Of a stretch of 17,045 bases of DNA, positions 1 to 6,744 are shown piece by piece (the first letter of the stretch is position 1; every line of letters begins with the position of its first letter). The translations under genes were made by a program, and so were the position numbers. Under the pieces are notes generated by a model. The model worked only from the letters and a program-made list of their open reading frames with translations. It did no database searches and had not been told where the DNA came from. Origin of the DNA: Bacillota bacterium. GTDB taxonomy: Bacteria > Bacillota > Clostridia > Acetivibrionales > DTU013. Where the stretch lies: positions 1-17,045 of the forward strand of contig JAEYOM010000037.1 of assembly GCA_023411715.1 (NCBI GenBank), given 5' to 3'.

Positions 1-512
1 TTGTGGTGGGCCAGTGGGCGGAAAAGAATCCGGGAATGGTGAAGATGATGGCCGAGGGTGGTCATGACGTAGCTAACCATTCTTATTCGCATTTCAGGAT
101 GGGAAGCATAGACAGAGCTGCAATAAGTACTGAAATCAAGCAATGCGGGGACCTGGTGGCCGGACTTACCGGTACGGCCTGCAACCTTTTCAGGGCCCCA
201 TACGGGGATTACAACAACACCGTGCTGTCAGAAGCTAAGAAACTCGGTTATTATACGATACAGTGGGATGTCGATTCTCTCGACTGGAGTCCCGGGATAA
301 GCAGGGAGGAGATAATGCAGAGAATACGGCAGAAGGTCAAGCCGGGGTCGATCATACTCTTTCACAACGATACGCCGCATACGGCAAAAATACTCCCTGA
401 TGTGATTTCAGAACTGAAGGGGAAGGGCTATTCCTTCAAACCCGTTTCAAAGCTAATCATTCGCGAAAACTACAATATCGACCATACAGGACGTCAGAAA
501 AACAACACATAA
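1..512 (+). CDS. Polysaccharide deacetylase (NodB/CE4 family), C-terminal part, cut by left edge
   Basis: The frame is open to the left edge (first full codon at base 3), so the true start lies outside the window and about 169 residues remain. Family motifs visible, numbered from base 3: HSYSH (His26, His30, the metal-binding H-x3-H motif), RAPYGDYN (Arg64, motif 3), DVDSLDW (motif 4) and ILFHND (motif 5 His). The upstream TFDDG motif with the catalytic Asp must lie outside. CE4 enzymes are metal-dependent hydrolases that remove N-acetyl groups from peptidoglycan GlcNAc/MurNAc or chitin-like polymers, usually outside the membrane. The set of motifs and the short tail after motif 5 fit clostridial PdaA/PdaB-type proteins, but the exact substrate cannot be told. 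The next gene begins 60 bp downstream on the same strand with no terminator seen between them, so co-transcription is possible. Confidence 0.9.
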   Translation, partial: VVGQWAEKNPGMVKMMAEGGHDVANHSYSHFRMGSIDRAAISTEIKQCGDLVAGLTGTACNLFRAPYGDYNNTVLSEAKKLGYYTIQWDVDSLDWSPGISREEIMQRIRQKVKPGSIILFHNDTPHTAKILPDVISELKGKGYSFKPVSKLIIRENYNIDHTGRQKNNT

Positions 513-572
513 AAATTTATGAACGGTAAATTATAAATCCATATCCGATTCTAAAAAAATGAGGTTGTTCAG

Positions 573-1235
573 ATGCTGATAGCAGGGATCCTCGGAAGTG
601 AAGGCAAGTTGCAGACCGCCGGAATTATCAGTTCTATTCTCTCTTCGAAGGGTGAAAAGGTAAGCGTGCTTGATTCCGCAACTCTGCCTGGAATTGACGG
701 TAACCGGCTGAAGTCCTATATCAGTGAACTTGAAAAAAACAACATCGACCTGTTGCTTTTGAAAACCGAACTATCAGATATAGACAACTTCCTGTCGGAT
801 GATGTAAAGTTCGACATACTCATTTATACCGATAAAGCAGAAGATTCCGCGATATTGGATAACAATGAGTATTCCAGAAAATTCGGGCAGATATTTTCAC
901 GCATGAATGAAAAGGGCATCGCAATAGTCAACGTCGACGACAGCGAGCTTATCAAGCTTTTGCAAGGAATGAAGTACAGGTTCATAACCTACGGCTTCAA
1001 TACTAAAGCAAGCGTCACCACTTCAAGCATCGGTGATTCGGTTTACAAGGACGGTTTCATTTGCTGCCTGCAGAGATCTGTATCCGCGAGGAACGGCAAA
1101 GTAATAGAACCGCAGGAGTACAAGCTGCACCTCGAAGGAAGCGAGCTGGACAGCCATAGTTTACTGGCCGCCGCCTCATTTGCCATAGTAAATGGTATAG
1201 ATCTCAACAATCTCGATGAAAATACTACAATGTGA
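573..1235 (+). CDS. Mur-ligase-like (MurE central-domain) protein with degenerate P-loop and no C-terminal domain
   Basis: 220 residues, ATG start, SD GAGG 8-9 nt upstream. The protein follows the Mur ligase central (ATPase) domain. GILGSEGKLQT (residues 5-15) sits where the ligases have G-x-TGTNGKTTT; the Lys and flanking glycines remain but both following Thr are lost. YTDKAEDSAILD (85-96) aligns with the TN-x-x-x-DHLD motif but lacks the His. IVNVDD (118-123) matches the V-x-N-x-DD segment, ITYGFN (138-143) the following strand, and SHSLLAAASFAIVNGID (194-210) the 'N-x-x-N-x-LAA' helix. It stops where the C-terminal glutamate-ligase domain would start; the family is normally about 450-500 residues. 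I infer a non-ligase, perhaps a regulator or scaffold in envelope synthesis; residual nucleotide binding is possible. It follows a deacetylase gene and precedes an SSB-like gene that has its own promoter. The TGA stop at 1233-1235 is clean, with no sign of frameshift decay. Confidence 0.7.
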   Translation: MLIAGILGSEGKLQTAGIISSILSSKGEKVSVLDSATLPGIDGNRLKSYISELEKNNIDLLLLKTELSDIDNFLSDDVKFDILIYTDKAEDSAILDNNEYSRKFGQIFSRMNEKGIAIVNVDDSELIKLLQGMKYRFITYGFNTKASVTTSSIGDSVYKDGFICCLQRSVSARNGKVIEPQEYKLHLEGSELDSHSLLAAASFAIVNGIDLNNLDENTTM

Positions 1236-1267
1236 GCATTTATATTCCAAAATTTGATTTCAGGGAT

Positions 1268-1295
1268 TTGCAAGCCGCAAATTATGTAATATAAT
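1268..1295 (+). promoter_or_regulatory. Sigma-A-type promoter for the tandem OB-fold gene
   Basis: TTGCAA (1268-1273), a 16-bp spacer and a perfect TATAAT (1290-1295). The -35 box sits inside a small inverted repeat (ATTTGC, 5 nt, GCAAAT), which could be an operator. The predicted 5' leader is about 110 nt and carries a 7-bp hairpin, GAATAAG-TTT-CTTATTC, at 1315-1331. Nothing resembles a known riboswitch. Confidence 0.6.
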
Positions 1296-1413
1296 ATAAA
1301 ATAGTAATTTGTATGAATAAGTTTCTTATTCTAAAACAGGCCATTCTCGAATAAAATACATTAGAAAAATGCATCGAAATACAGATGAACCTTGAGAGGA
1401 GAGTGGGGGTCGG

Positions 1414-2091
1414 ATGGTCGGTAACATTATAGAGAACAATATGGCGACTATTTCCGGTAAAGTGGTATCCAACGTTGAATTCAGCCATGAGGTCTATGGC
1501 GAAGGCTTTTATTATTTTATGCTTGATGTTCCAAGGCTAAGCGAAAGCAGTGACAGAATACCTGTTACGATCTCGGAAAGGCTCGCCAGTAAGGACAGAT
1601 TGGAGATCGGAACTATAATAGAGGTTGAAGGCCAGTTCCGTTCCTATAACAGTTATAACAACGAAGGAAACCGACTGCTGCTAACCGTATTTGCAAGAGA
1701 CATTACATTTCTCGAAGATGAAAAAAAGATCAAGAACCCCAATCAGATATATTTGAATGGTTTTATCTGTAAAAAGCCTATTTACAGGACTACGCCGTTC
1801 GGCAGGGAGATCACCGACATCCTGCTTGCAGTAAACCGCCCGTATAACAAATCCGACTATATACCCTGCATTGCCTGGGGCAGAAATGCGAGATTTTCAG
1901 AAAGACTGACCGTAGGAGACAACATAAAGGTGTGGGGCAGGATCCAGAGCAGGAGTTATCAGAAGAAGCTGGAATCCGGCGATATATTGACTAAGGTGGC
2001 TTATGAGGTATCCGTTTCAAAGATGGAGATCTCGGGGCATGAACAGGAAAATGAAGAAGCGGGTAATGAAAATAAAACGGATGATGTGTAG
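1414..2091 (+). CDS. Tandem OB-fold, single-stranded DNA-binding-like protein
   Basis: 225 residues. The ATG at 1414 is preceded by a purine-rich SD (GAGAGGAG, 1394-1401); a second in-frame ATG at 1441 has no SD. The chain contains two consecutive OB-fold-like units, roughly residues 10-110 and 111-205. The first has ISGKVVSN, FMLDVPR, IPVTIS and GTIIEVEGQFRSY. The second has IYLNGFICKKPIYRTTPFGREITDILLAV, IPCIAWGRNARF and GDNIKVWGRIQSR. The second unit follows SSB/PriB proteins closely ('GR-x-T-x-x-P-x-G-x-x-V-x-x-F-x-x-A', 'I-x-C-x-x-WG'). Residues 206-225 form an acidic tail (Glu/Asp-rich), but it lacks the classic SSB tip DDDIPF. Likely role is binding single-stranded DNA in replication or repair. 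Unlike ordinary bacterial SSB (one OB fold) it has a doubled OB, so it is probably not the main Ssb. It appears monocistronic, between the promoter at 1268 and the terminator at 2131. Confidence 0.75.
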   Translation: MVGNIIENNMATISGKVVSNVEFSHEVYGEGFYYFMLDVPRLSESSDRIPVTISERLASKDRLEIGTIIEVEGQFRSYNSYNNEGNRLLLTVFARDITFLEDEKKIKNPNQIYLNGFICKKPIYRTTPFGREITDILLAVNRPYNKSDYIPCIAWGRNARFSERLTVGDNIKVWGRIQSRSYQKKLESGDILTKVAYEVSVSKMEISGHEQENEEAGNENKTDDV

Positions 2092-2130
2092 TATTGCCAA
2101 TGTCTGAAACAGGATATTAAAAATCAGAAG

Positions 2131-2152
2131 GCCGGGTTTTACCCGGCTTTTT
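2131..2152 (+). terminator. Rho-independent terminator of the OB-fold gene, possibly bidirectional
   Basis: Perfect 7-bp GC-rich stem GCCGGGT-TTT-ACCCGGC (2131-2147) followed by TTTTT (2148-2152). It lies between convergent genes. Read on the minus strand, the stem is followed by CTTCTGATTTTT, a weaker U-tract, so it may also end the lipoprotein transcript whose stop codon is at 2154-2156. Confidence 0.9.
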
Positions 2153-2153
2153 G

Positions 2154-3209
2154 TCAGCTTTTCTTCTTTTCAAATGATTGTTCCAGTTCCTTTATGTTAT
2201 TCAATACTATTTTTCCTTTAAGACCGCTGAGCTGCTTGTTTTTATCGCCGGTGACCTTCTTAAGATCATAGATCGAGAAATTCAGCTTGTCGGCGATCTG
2301 CTGCTGCTCCTTGTCCAGCGTATTTCTGAACAGCGACCAGGATTTTTCGATGGAATCAGTGTCCTTTTTGACCTGAGTCCAATTATCCCTTGCTGATTCA
2401 AGTATTATATTGCGCGTATAATAAATGAGCCTTTTGGCTTCAGGCGACATTTTCGTCCGGTAGATCGAATAAAGGTCCGGAACGTTCTTGTAGAGCTCGT
2501 TAGCTGAAGTCATAACCTTTTCCTTATCCTTTGTCGCCGCTGTGGTAGTAAGGATATTCAGGGCTGTATCGAAACTGTCGATGAATTTCATGTCGGCACC
2601 TTTTTTTGCGACTTCGGGCATAAATTCGTTCCACTGATTATGCAGGGCGTTTATAAGTTTGTCTACTTCGGCCCATTTTTCCGGAGGGTTGGCAGGCTTC
2701 TGCGAGCTCTGTTTCTTACCCGAAGAAGAACTTGAGCCTGTTTTCTTCCGGGCGCCCTGCTGGGAGCTTTGCTGTTGCGTACCCTGCTGGGTGCCTTGCT
2801 GTTGCGAGCCCTGCTGGGTGCCTTGCTGTTGCGAGCCCTGCTGTTGCGAGCCCTGCTGGGTGCCTTGCTGTTGCGTGCCCTGCTGAGCGCTTTGCTGCTG
2901 CGAACCCTGCTGGGAGCTTTGCTGCTGCGAACCCTGCTGGCTGCCCTGGCCCTGGCTCTGGCCTCCTCCGCCTTTACCGCCAGTCTCAGTTTTGGCGCTG
3001 GGTCCCCCTAAAGTCTCGAACAGACTTTCAATACCGGTTTCTATAGTTTTGAGTTTCTTGGGCTCCTGTTCTTCGCTAGTCTTCTCCTTTGCGGACTGGA
3101 GCTGCATATTCTGCTGTGGGCTGCTCTTCCTGCAGCCCGGAGTGATTATCAAAGCTGTAAGTATCGTAACCAGGCATACTGTATTGGAAAAACTGATTCT
3201 ATATCTCAA
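2154..3209 (-). CDS. Predicted lipoprotein with a Gln/Ser/Gly/Thr repeat linker and an alpha-helical C-terminal domain
   Basis: 351 residues from a TTG start at 3209-3207. The open frame runs upstream to 3335, but only this TTG has an ideal SD (AGGAGG, 8-nt spacer) and it gives a proper N-terminus: basic RYR, hydrophobic stretch (about residues 8-24), then a C near residue 26 (ITPGC). The lipobox is imperfect, with Pro at -2 and Thr at -3, so lipidation is likely rather than certain. Order of parts: signal segment; charged Gln/Lys/Glu segment; Gly-rich patch followed by a repeat tract of alternating 4- and 5-residue units (G/S)(S/T/A)QQ(Q); Ser/Lys-rich hinge; then about 180 residues of predicted helices with regular hydrophobic spacing, beginning near EKWAEVDKLINALHNQWNEF. 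The layout suggests an extracytoplasmic helical domain held away from the membrane by a disordered tether. I do not recognise the C-terminal domain. It is convergent with the OB-fold gene and divergent from the gene at 3439. Confidence 0.75.
   Translation of the reverse strand: MRYRISFSNTVCLVTILTALIITPGCRKSSPQQNMQLQSAKEKTSEEQEPKKLKTIETGIESLFETLGGPSAKTETGGKGGGGQSQGQGSQQGSQQQSSQQGSQQQSAQQGTQQQGTQQGSQQQGSQQQGTQQGSQQQGTQQGTQQQSSQQGARKKTGSSSSSGKKQSSQKPANPPEKWAEVDKLINALHNQWNEFMPEVAKKGADMKFIDSFDTALNILTTTAATKDKEKVMTSANELYKNVPDLYSIYRTKMSPEAKRLIYYTRNIILESARDNWTQVKKDTDSIEKSWSLFRNTLDKEQQQIADKLNFSIYDLKKVTGDKNKQLSGLKGKIVLNNIKELEQSFEKKKS
2755..2945 (-). repeat. In-frame tandem repeat encoding Gln-rich linker
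   Basis: Near-perfect tandem copies of a 27-bp unit (nine codons, alternating 4- and 5-residue blocks such as GTQQ and GSQQQ), with one extra 15-bp block. All length changes are multiples of three, so the lipoprotein frame is kept. The repeat also opens long false frames on the other strand. Confidence 0.9.
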
Positions 3210-3217
3210 GGATGATT

Positions 3218-3223
3218 CCTCCT
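3218..3223 (-). promoter_or_regulatory. Ribosome binding site that fixes a TTG start
   Basis: AGGAGG on the minus strand, 8 nt before TTG at 3209. It decides the lipoprotein start against the longer open frame to 3335, where no comparable SD or signal sequence is found. Confidence 0.8.
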
Positions 3224-3376
3224 GTACATATCTCCGGATTTCAAGCGTTTCATTGCAGTAAACCGCAGTACTAGTATAGGTAAAAATCAGGATATTCATG
3301 CAGGGATGCTCTGTACAACTCAACAAGCCATACAAAGCAAGAAAAATTTACATAGAGGATTTTTTATAGGTTTTTG

Positions 3377-3404
3377 TTCAATTATAGATTTTATCAGCTA
3401 TAAT
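3377..3404 (+). promoter_or_regulatory. Putative sigma-A promoter for the 101-residue protein gene
   Basis: Perfect TATAAT at 3399-3404 with a weak -35 (TTCAAT, 3377-3382) at a 16-bp spacing. The start codon follows about 35 nt downstream. The region 3210-3438 between the two divergent genes holds this promoter and presumably a minus-strand one; a TATACT at about 3275 on the minus strand is a possible -10 but lacks a good -35. Confidence 0.5.
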
Positions 3405-3438
3405 AAGAACTTGAGCGCCCCAATAAAAGGAGACAAAC

Positions 3439-3744
3439 ATGAGTCTTACTGTAAATCTATGGTCCAGGAAAGCCGGAGAATTGAAGCATTTTTTGGACAG
3501 CTATTACGACAGAGACGTCGGAGTCAATGAAAACCAGGGAGAATGGACCTGCGTTTATATGAGGCCGCTTGAAGCCGTTGATATCATAAGTGCGGTAATG
3601 GATAACAGCGACAGGTATCAGATAACGATACTGATACAGGTGGATGACGGACAGCTCCATCATGTTACGGCGGAAAACCACAATGAAGTCATAAAGGATA
3701 TATTTCTATTATTCTATAATGAAAACGTGATCAGTTACAGCTGA
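3439..3744 (+). CDS. Small cytoplasmic protein of unknown function
   Basis: 101 residues, ATG preceded by a strong SD (AAAAGGAGA, 5-6 nt spacing), so a real gene. There is no signal peptide and no membrane segment. The sequence suggests a compact alpha/beta fold: an N-terminal amphipathic helix (KAGELKHFLDSYYD), strand WTCVYM, helix PLEAVDIISAVMD, strand YQITILIQVDDGQ, then helix HNEVIKDIFLLFYNE. I do not recognise a named family, although the composition and signal strength look like a conserved clostridial protein. It is probably monocistronic, flanked by the promoter at 3377 and a hairpin at 3771. Confidence 0.75.
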   Translation: MSLTVNLWSRKAGELKHFLDSYYDRDVGVNENQGEWTCVYMRPLEAVDIISAVMDNSDRYQITILIQVDDGQLHHVTAENHNEVIKDIFLLFYNENVISYS

Positions 3745-3770
3745 TTACCGATTTATATCTGAAAAGCGTA

Positions 3771-3809
3771 AATGGCCGCTATTGGGTACATTACCCAGGA
3801 GCAGCCATT
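3771..3809. terminator. Long hairpin between convergent genes, possible bidirectional terminator
   Basis: Outer arms AATGGCCGCT and AGCAGCCATT pair with one mismatch; the inner stem is GGGT/ACCC. It lies exactly between the convergent genes ending at 3744 (+) and 3861 (-). Neither side has a clean U-tract (minus side reads TTTACGCTTTT), so termination efficiency is uncertain. Confidence 0.45.
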
Positions 3810-3860
3810 CACAAGTACAGATCGGCTAAAATATTAGTTCCGATACTTTTAATGGGTATT

Positions 3861-4679
3861 TCAAGGCTGTATCGTGACCTTGGTCCCGACTTTTACATAA
3901 TCATAGAAATCCTGCACATCCTTGTTGCTCAGGCCTACACACCCGAATGTCCAGTTGGTTCCAAGCGCAGCGGTGCTTCCGCCGTGGACCCCGACTCCGC
4001 CGCCGAGAGCGGTATTTTGCGGAGGTGTCTGGCCATTATTTATGGCATTGACTATCTGGTCGTATGTGGCCTTGTTGATGATACCCTTGCTGAGGCCGCG
4101 CTGTGCATCCTCGATATTCGGGTAGCTCAACCTCATCCACCTCGTGCCGAGATACTGATCCACCGGATTGAGTACGAGCTTCTGTGTGATATAGAAGCTG
4201 CCCTCCGGGGTCTTATGATCGCCTGCGACCTGTTTATCGCCTGTACCGCCGTCTCCAAGCTCTACATGGTATGCTTTCAATGGAGTAGTGCCGTTATATA
4301 CGGTCAGAAGCTTGTCCGATTTGTCCACAAACAGACGGATATTCAGCTGGCTTGCAGCAATACCCCTTCTGCTGATTATATCCTTCAGAGTCATATACTG
4401 GCTTGAAGCTTGAGTTATCGGTATATTCAAGGTCTTGCCGGCAAAGATCAGATCCGAACTAAGACCGTTCGCTGCTTTAAGGCTGGCTATCGTTATGCCG
4501 TAAGCCTTGGATATTTTATAAAGCGAATCTCCGTACTGTATGACATACTTGGCATAAGGCTGCGTAGCGGCCGCGTATGCCTTTCCTTGCCCCATGCTGC
4601 CGAAGATGGCGACCGAAAATACAAATACCAGCACCCATACGGTCAGCTTGACGGTTTTTTTCTTTCTGATAGAAAACAT
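3861..4679 (-). CDS. Secreted LysM plus L,D-transpeptidase (YkuD) protein
   Basis: 272 residues from the ATG at 4679. The frame extends 8 codons to a GTG, but the purine-rich SD (GAGAGGGGG) lies inside that extension, 8 nt before the ATG. Parts: basic N-terminus and hydrophobic signal segment (residues 11-30) with likely cleavage after AYA near 36; one LysM domain (45-89: YVIQYGDSLYKISKAYGI ... LNIPI) that binds peptidoglycan glycan; YkuD catalytic domain (about 113-271). The active site is HGG (His232) followed by TFGCVGLSN with catalytic Cys247. The usual Arg of the S-x-GC-x-R motif is Gly here, a variation that occurs in YkuD proteins. L,D-transpeptidases make 3-3 crosslinks or attach partners to peptide stems in the wall; in spore formers they are also found in spores. 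It is monocistronic, convergent with the 101-residue protein gene. No convincing promoter was found in 4680-4831. Confidence 0.92.
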   Translation of the reverse strand: MFSIRKKKTVKLTVWVLVFVFSVAIFGSMGQGKAYAAATQPYAKYVIQYGDSLYKISKAYGITIASLKAANGLSSDLIFAGKTLNIPITQASSQYMTLKDIISRRGIAASQLNIRLFVDKSDKLLTVYNGTTPLKAYHVELGDGGTGDKQVAGDHKTPEGSFYITQKLVLNPVDQYLGTRWMRLSYPNIEDAQRGLSKGIINKATYDQIVNAINNGQTPPQNTALGGGVGVHGGSTAALGTNWTFGCVGLSNKDVQDFYDYVKVGTKVTIQP

Positions 4680-4831
4680 ATAAATAACCCCCTCTCCCCT
4701 CACTTATATTTCTTTGGCTATCCGGGCTGTTTCTGCGGGATCCGGCCCCGGGACAGCCCTGCTATTGTAACACAGACACATGTTTCAACGCCAATGAAAT
4801 TCGTGGAACAGGAGGAAAAGAGGGGCACATT

Positions 4832-4866
4832 AAAAAGCCTGCCACACGGGAGATATGGGGCAGGCT
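4832..4866 (-). terminator. Rho-independent terminator of the membrane spermidine-synthase-like gene
   Basis: Minus-strand stem AGCCTGCC/GGCAGGCT (8 bp, perfect; plus coordinates 4836-4843 and 4859-4866) followed by TTTTT (4836-4832). It lies just after the stop codon at 4885 of the minus-strand gene. Confidence 0.85.
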
Positions 4867-4884
4867 GGTAATGCTTAAGTGAAG

Positions 4885-6486
4885 TCAGGAAATCATATTG
4901 AATACGTCAAGGATCCCGCTGCCGGAGTTCCCGAGCTCTTTACGGAAGTACGCGAGCTCCTGCGAGACTATGTCGTTCAAGACCTTTTGACCTAACACTT
5001 CCACCGGGGCAAGATCATCGGTGAACACATACTTTGTACCGGTTACTTCGGTGCTGTTATCGATTATCGATTCAGCCAGGGTTTTTACGGGGCTTTTCTC
5101 GTTGAGCAGACTGGTGTTGTCCCTGAAATCCGACAACAATTCGGTATTGTCGGAAGAGAATACGAAAACGTTCGTGGTGTTCGGAACGCTGAACTTGTAG
5201 ACCCTTTGCATGTTGGAGCGGAGTGTCTGCGTAAGGTAATCCTCGACCTCCGTGCTTTTATCGGAACGCATATTGATATTGATCATGATTATCCCCCCGG
5301 GCTTCAGATGCTCTTTGATCTGTGAAAAGAATTCCGTAGTCGACATGTGGAAGGGGATCGTTACGTCATGATAGGCGTCGACAAATACTATATCGTATTT
5401 GCCGGCGTCGGGGGACGAAAGGAAGGTCCGGCCGTCATTGATAAAGATCCTGGCTTCGTCATCCCTGAGCCCGAAATATTTCTTTGAAAGGTCAACTATC
5501 TTTTGGTCTATCTCAACACCCTCAATTCTGCTTTCGGGGAAGAAATACTTGCATTCCTTCGCAAAGGTACCCGTACCCATGCCCAGAACAAGTATATCCG
5601 CGGGCTTTTTTACGGAAGCGTCCTTCAGCATCAGGGGCGAAGTTATCGCGTAATCGTAATAAAGACCTGAAAGCGTCTTGTTTTTCTTGTATATGGACTG
5701 CACGCCGAAGGCGACGTTTGTGGAAAGAATGACGGAGTCGCTGTTCTCTGTAACCTGCAGGTAGTTGTAAAGCGATTCGTCCTCGAGAACGACGTCGGTC
5801 CAGAAGGCGAAAGAGTTCTGAACAGGCAGAACAAGCAGTACCGCAGTCAGCACGGTCGTAATGATGCTTTTTACGAGCCCCTTCTTCCTCGTTATGAAAT
5901 AGTACAGGCAGGTGAGGTTAAGCGCCAGTGCAAATACAAGGAAGGATTTCATTGTGCCAATATAGGGTATCGTCAGGAATGTAGGTATAAAGGTGCCGAT
6001 TATACTTCCAATTGTTGAGGCCGCATAGATCTCACCCGTCGTGCGTCCGCTATTCTCCATGTCCCTAACTCCAAGTTTTACGAGATATGGCGAGACCATT
6101 CCAAGTATGAGCAGCGGAGCGGAAAAGACAAGCAGGCAGGATATAACTGAACCCGAAACGAGCAGGCTGCCCGGAAGTATATACATCATCAGTACGGTTA
6201 CAAGCGCTATGACATATTTCCCTATCAGAGGTATGATGGCTACCCACAGCGCCGCTATCCAAAGCAGCGAGAACAACCTGCCGAGATTGTTGTGCTTGTC
6301 CGCGGAACGGCCTCCGAGAATGTTGCCTATACTCATTGATATCATGATAAGTCCGATAACTACGGTGTAAACTATCGATGAGGTTCCGAAATACGGCGCG
6401 AGCAGCCTTGTAGCGGACAGTTCCACTCCCATGACCGTCATACCGCATAAAAAAGAGGTAATATAGATGAAAAGATTTTTCCTCAT
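4885..6486 (-). CDS. Multi-pass membrane protein fused to a spermidine-synthase-like domain
   Basis: 533 residues. The first ~225 contain about seven or eight hydrophobic segments (approximately 5-27, 37-57, 72-108, 110-135, 155-175, 180-198, 206-224), with ELSATRLLAPYFG and GGRSADK as in the 'fused MFS/spermidine synthase' family. The rest is a soluble polyamine-synthase-like domain. Its N-terminal part (LYNYLQVTEN, FGVQSIY) matches the SpeE substrate-binding lobe; LVLGMGTGTF (299-308) is the nucleotide-binding loop, GVEID (323-327) the acidic residue that contacts the cofactor ribose, INDGRTFL and VFVDAYHD (367-374) the following motifs. SpeE has G-G-G-D-G at the loop and D-x-TDP at the catalytic Asp; here these are GMGTGT and DAYHD, so classical spermidine synthesis is not assured. 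Start ATG at 6486 with a modest GGGGG SD. Monocistronic, with its own promoter and terminator. Substrate unknown. Confidence 0.85.
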   Translation of the reverse strand: MRKNLFIYITSFLCGMTVMGVELSATRLLAPYFGTSSIVYTVVIGLIMISMSIGNILGGRSADKHNNLGRLFSLLWIAALWVAIIPLIGKYVIALVTVLMMYILPGSLLVSGSVISCLLVFSAPLLILGMVSPYLVKLGVRDMENSGRTTGEIYAASTIGSIIGTFIPTFLTIPYIGTMKSFLVFALALNLTCLYYFITRKKGLVKSIITTVLTAVLLVLPVQNSFAFWTDVVLEDESLYNYLQVTENSDSVILSTNVAFGVQSIYKKNKTLSGLYYDYAITSPLMLKDASVKKPADILVLGMGTGTFAKECKYFFPESRIEGVEIDQKIVDLSKKYFGLRDDEARIFINDGRTFLSSPDAGKYDIVFVDAYHDVTIPFHMSTTEFFSQIKEHLKPGGIIMININMRSDKSTEVEDYLTQTLRSNMQRVYKFSVPNTTNVFVFSSDNTELLSDFRDNTSLLNEKSPVKTLAESIIDNSTEVTGTKYVFTDDLAPVEVLGQKVLNDIVSQELAYFRKELGNSGSGILDVFNMIS

Positions 6487-6550
6487 AAAAACATTGCCCC
6501 CGTATTCTGCATTTCAGTTCTTCTCTAAAATTATTTGCCCGTATTGTTTA

Positions 6551-6579
6551 ATAATATATTAAATAAGTAAGGTTGTGAA
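6551..6579 (-). promoter_or_regulatory. Sigma-A-type promoter for the spermidine-synthase-like gene
   Basis: On the minus strand: TTCACA (6579-6574), 17-bp spacer, TATTAT (6556-6551). Each box has five of six consensus bases. The predicted leader is about 60 nt. Confidence 0.55.
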
Positions 6580-6656
6580 GTATATTCTGCGCAGCCTGCA
6601 ACCGGCTTATGTCAACCGCCTTACGCAGCTCGTAATTCAATCATTATACAGCCCGT

Positions 6657-6684
6657 TTGCCAGCCCTGCCCGATATGATAAAAT
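6657..6684 (+). promoter_or_regulatory. Putative sigma-A promoter for the single-pass membrane protein gene
   Basis: TTGCCA (6657-6662), 16-bp spacer, TAAAAT (6679-6684); the start codon is about 55 nt beyond the expected transcription start. It is divergent from the promoter at 6551. The remainder of 6487-6744 shows no gene. Confidence 0.5.
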
Positions 6685-6744
6685 ATTGTAAAAACAAATA
6701 GGGCGGAATGTCAAAGCCCGGGGAAAGAACTGAAAGGACTCCAG

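Noticed and set aside
2659..3046. Several open frames on the plus strand across the lipoprotein gene, rich in Cys-Val-Pro or Ala-Gly repeats
   Set aside because: They are opened by the tandem repeat of the minus-strand lipoprotein, lack SD sites, and would be highly repetitive in an implausible way.
3210..3335. Longer N-terminus for the lipoprotein, starting at 3335
   Set aside because: It would place the SD and the signal sequence inside the protein; the TTG at 3209 has the ideal SD.
4770..4800. Possible promoter TTGAAA ... TACAAT on the minus strand before the L,D-transpeptidase
   Set aside because: The boxes are only 13 bp apart, too close for sigma-A, and no better pair was found.
4410..4871. 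Plus-strand frame of 153 codons opposite the L,D-transpeptidase gene start
   Set aside because: No SD, basic low-quality composition, and it overlaps both a clear minus-strand gene and a terminator.
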